From: Smittia aterrima
Lineage: Eukaryota; Arthropoda; Insecta; Diptera; Chironomidae
DNA: 64,000 nt
Direction of reading: 5' to 3'
Assembly (NCBI GenBank): GCA_033063855.1
Contig: CP093829.1
Span: forward strand, 11,480,243-11,544,242
Shown: positions 62,801-64,000 of the stretch, piece by piece
How the letters are laid out: each line of letters starts with the position of its first letter
Numbering within the stretch: the stretch's first letter is position 1
The notes under the pieces: model-generated
The model's input: the letters and a program-made list of their open reading frames with translations, nothing else
Database searches by the model: none
What the model was told of the DNA's origin: nothing
Made by a program: the position numbers and the translations under genes

Positions 62801-64000
62801 TGTGAATAGGAATTTCAGGGCTTGGAACCTCAGTCAACTATTGAAGTTTAAAACTTTTCCTTAGCTACGACGAGATACCAAACCAGGAAGAGCAAGACAA
62901 CACAAGGAAAATCAATGAAAATGTTTCTGCCGCGCATAAAGATTCTCCGTCTCCGCAATTACTTTTTATCTGTCTCGATGTGTTTTCCTCGAGTCGACGT
63001 CTTTTGGGAGAAATGTTATTAAAACTACATTTATAATTTACGATATCGTTTATGATTCTACCAATCTGCTCTGTTCGTGGTGAAATTCCCAATCGATTTG
63101 GTTAGCTCTATGAAATTATGATTCGTGAGTTGTTGAGCTCACGTTCCGTCGATGCCAGCAGAAAGAAAGTTTTGTGAGTAAATAGAATTTTTATTGATTT
63201 ATTTATTACTTGTTGGACCATTTAACTGTACGCACAGACGACGAGTTTGTTGTTTTTTTGCTGAGATGGAAGGAATTTTATGGAAGTTATCGCCGATGTG
63301 GCTTGAAAAACAAGACAATTCAATCAGCAATGGATCAATAAGAAGGGAAAAGCTCCGTTATCAAAATATGTCTCTTAAGACAAAGCAACCGCGCTCGGTT
63401 GAAATCAAATTTATTTGAATAAAAAATATTTCTCTGGCGCAAACACTTCACTTGTTGTCTCAAGCATTAACGTATAATTGAGCGCATTATTCAAACAAGT
63501 CGAGATGGAAAGATATCAATTTCGATTTGTGTTGTCAAACACTTGAGCGTTCACGAAAGATTGAAGACATGCGAGAAACGCTTTAAAATCGTCTCAGGCT
63601 TTGTTATCCAAGTGCATCGCATGGGAAGAATGAAAACCAAACAAATAAAACAATAAAGATAAGTACGGATAATATCATAGCTTGCAGGAGTTTACATTAG
63701 CTTGGGAATTACTGACCAATCCTTGACCATTTGGAGCGGTAATCCCAAGCCCTGTCAACATATCAAGAGAGAGAGAGAGCTGAAACATTTGGAAACTTAT
63801 TATCTGTTCAGTTTCAGGTAGAAATTGCCACTCTCTGCTCTAATCTCCCATCAACCTGTTTTATTCAATCCTTTCGAGTGATTTTCACTTTGCAAAAAAT
63901 TCAATGGAAACTGAAAATTATAGTCAGATTATCTAAGCCAGATAATCATCTATCTTAAGGATTCCATCGACTTCGCTTTGAGTAAACATTTAATTTACTG
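59826..64000. other. Gene-poor right end of the window
   Basis: AT-rich DNA with no supportable gene. Frames at 62579-62779 (plus), 62865-63092 (minus) and 63194-63418 (plus) show no motif. A short (AG)7 run sits at 63766-63779. By position it could carry Wnt4 5' exons or enhancers. Confidence 0.35.

Noticed and set aside
63766..63779. Short (AG)7 run, and similar CT or AG tracts at 34971 and 56799
   Set aside because: Too short to be more than ordinary simple sequence.

Overview
The window is nuclear DNA from an insect, almost certainly a dipteran. The spliced genes read as insect-type Lim3, Phlpp, Sep1, Ndae1 and a Wnt9-class Wnt (Drosophila Wnt4). Most introns are only about 50-70 bases and intergenic DNA is AT-rich, so the genome looks compact. 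A chironomid-like midge is my guess, but nothing in the sequence proves it. All genes are intron-containing; I rebuilt exon joins from GT-AG (once GC-AG) sites, phase and protein continuity.

Layout. 1-1439 (+): 3' part of the LIM-homeobox gene Lim3. 2709-10330 (-): complete Phlpp (RA-like, PH, LRRs, PP2C), with a possible alternative first exon that removes the PH half. 11619-13527 (+): tandem pair of secreted trypsin-fold proteins that have lost all three catalytic residues and end in GPI-like tails. 14984-17760 (-): secreted CAP/antigen-5 protein with a cysteine-rich tail. 19518-21218 (+): carboxylesterase. 21348-21941 (+): DNAAF6/PIH1D3 dynein-assembly factor. 22035-23365 (-): mitochondrial ATP synthase subunit b with an extra last exon, divergent from Sep1 (23681-26464, +). 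26982-29367 (-): mitochondrial EF-G1, convergent with Sep1. 29771-30891: two small unidentified genes or exons, a decamer repeat and a hairpin element. 31171-34539 (+): Wdr59 (GATOR2). 35428-43762 (-): most of Ndae1, a Na+-driven bicarbonate/anion exchanger, with a candidate 54-base cassette exon and two alternative C-termini. 51522-52734 (-): the last three exons of the Wnt gene. 43763-51521 and 52735-64000 hold almost no recognisable coding sequence and probably contain 5' exons, introns and enhancers of Ndae1 and Wnt4.

Functional mix: developmental regulators (Lim3, Wnt4), growth signalling (Phlpp, Wdr59), mitochondrial function (ATPsynB, mEFG1), cytoskeleton and cilia (Sep1, DNAAF6), ion transport (Ndae1), and a secreted group (pseudoproteases, CAP protein, esterase). 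I see no tRNA, rRNA, CRISPR array or intact transposon. The items most worth following are the pseudoprotease pair, the added ATP synthase b tail, the Ndae1 and Phlpp isoform structures, and the unidentified genes near 30 kb.
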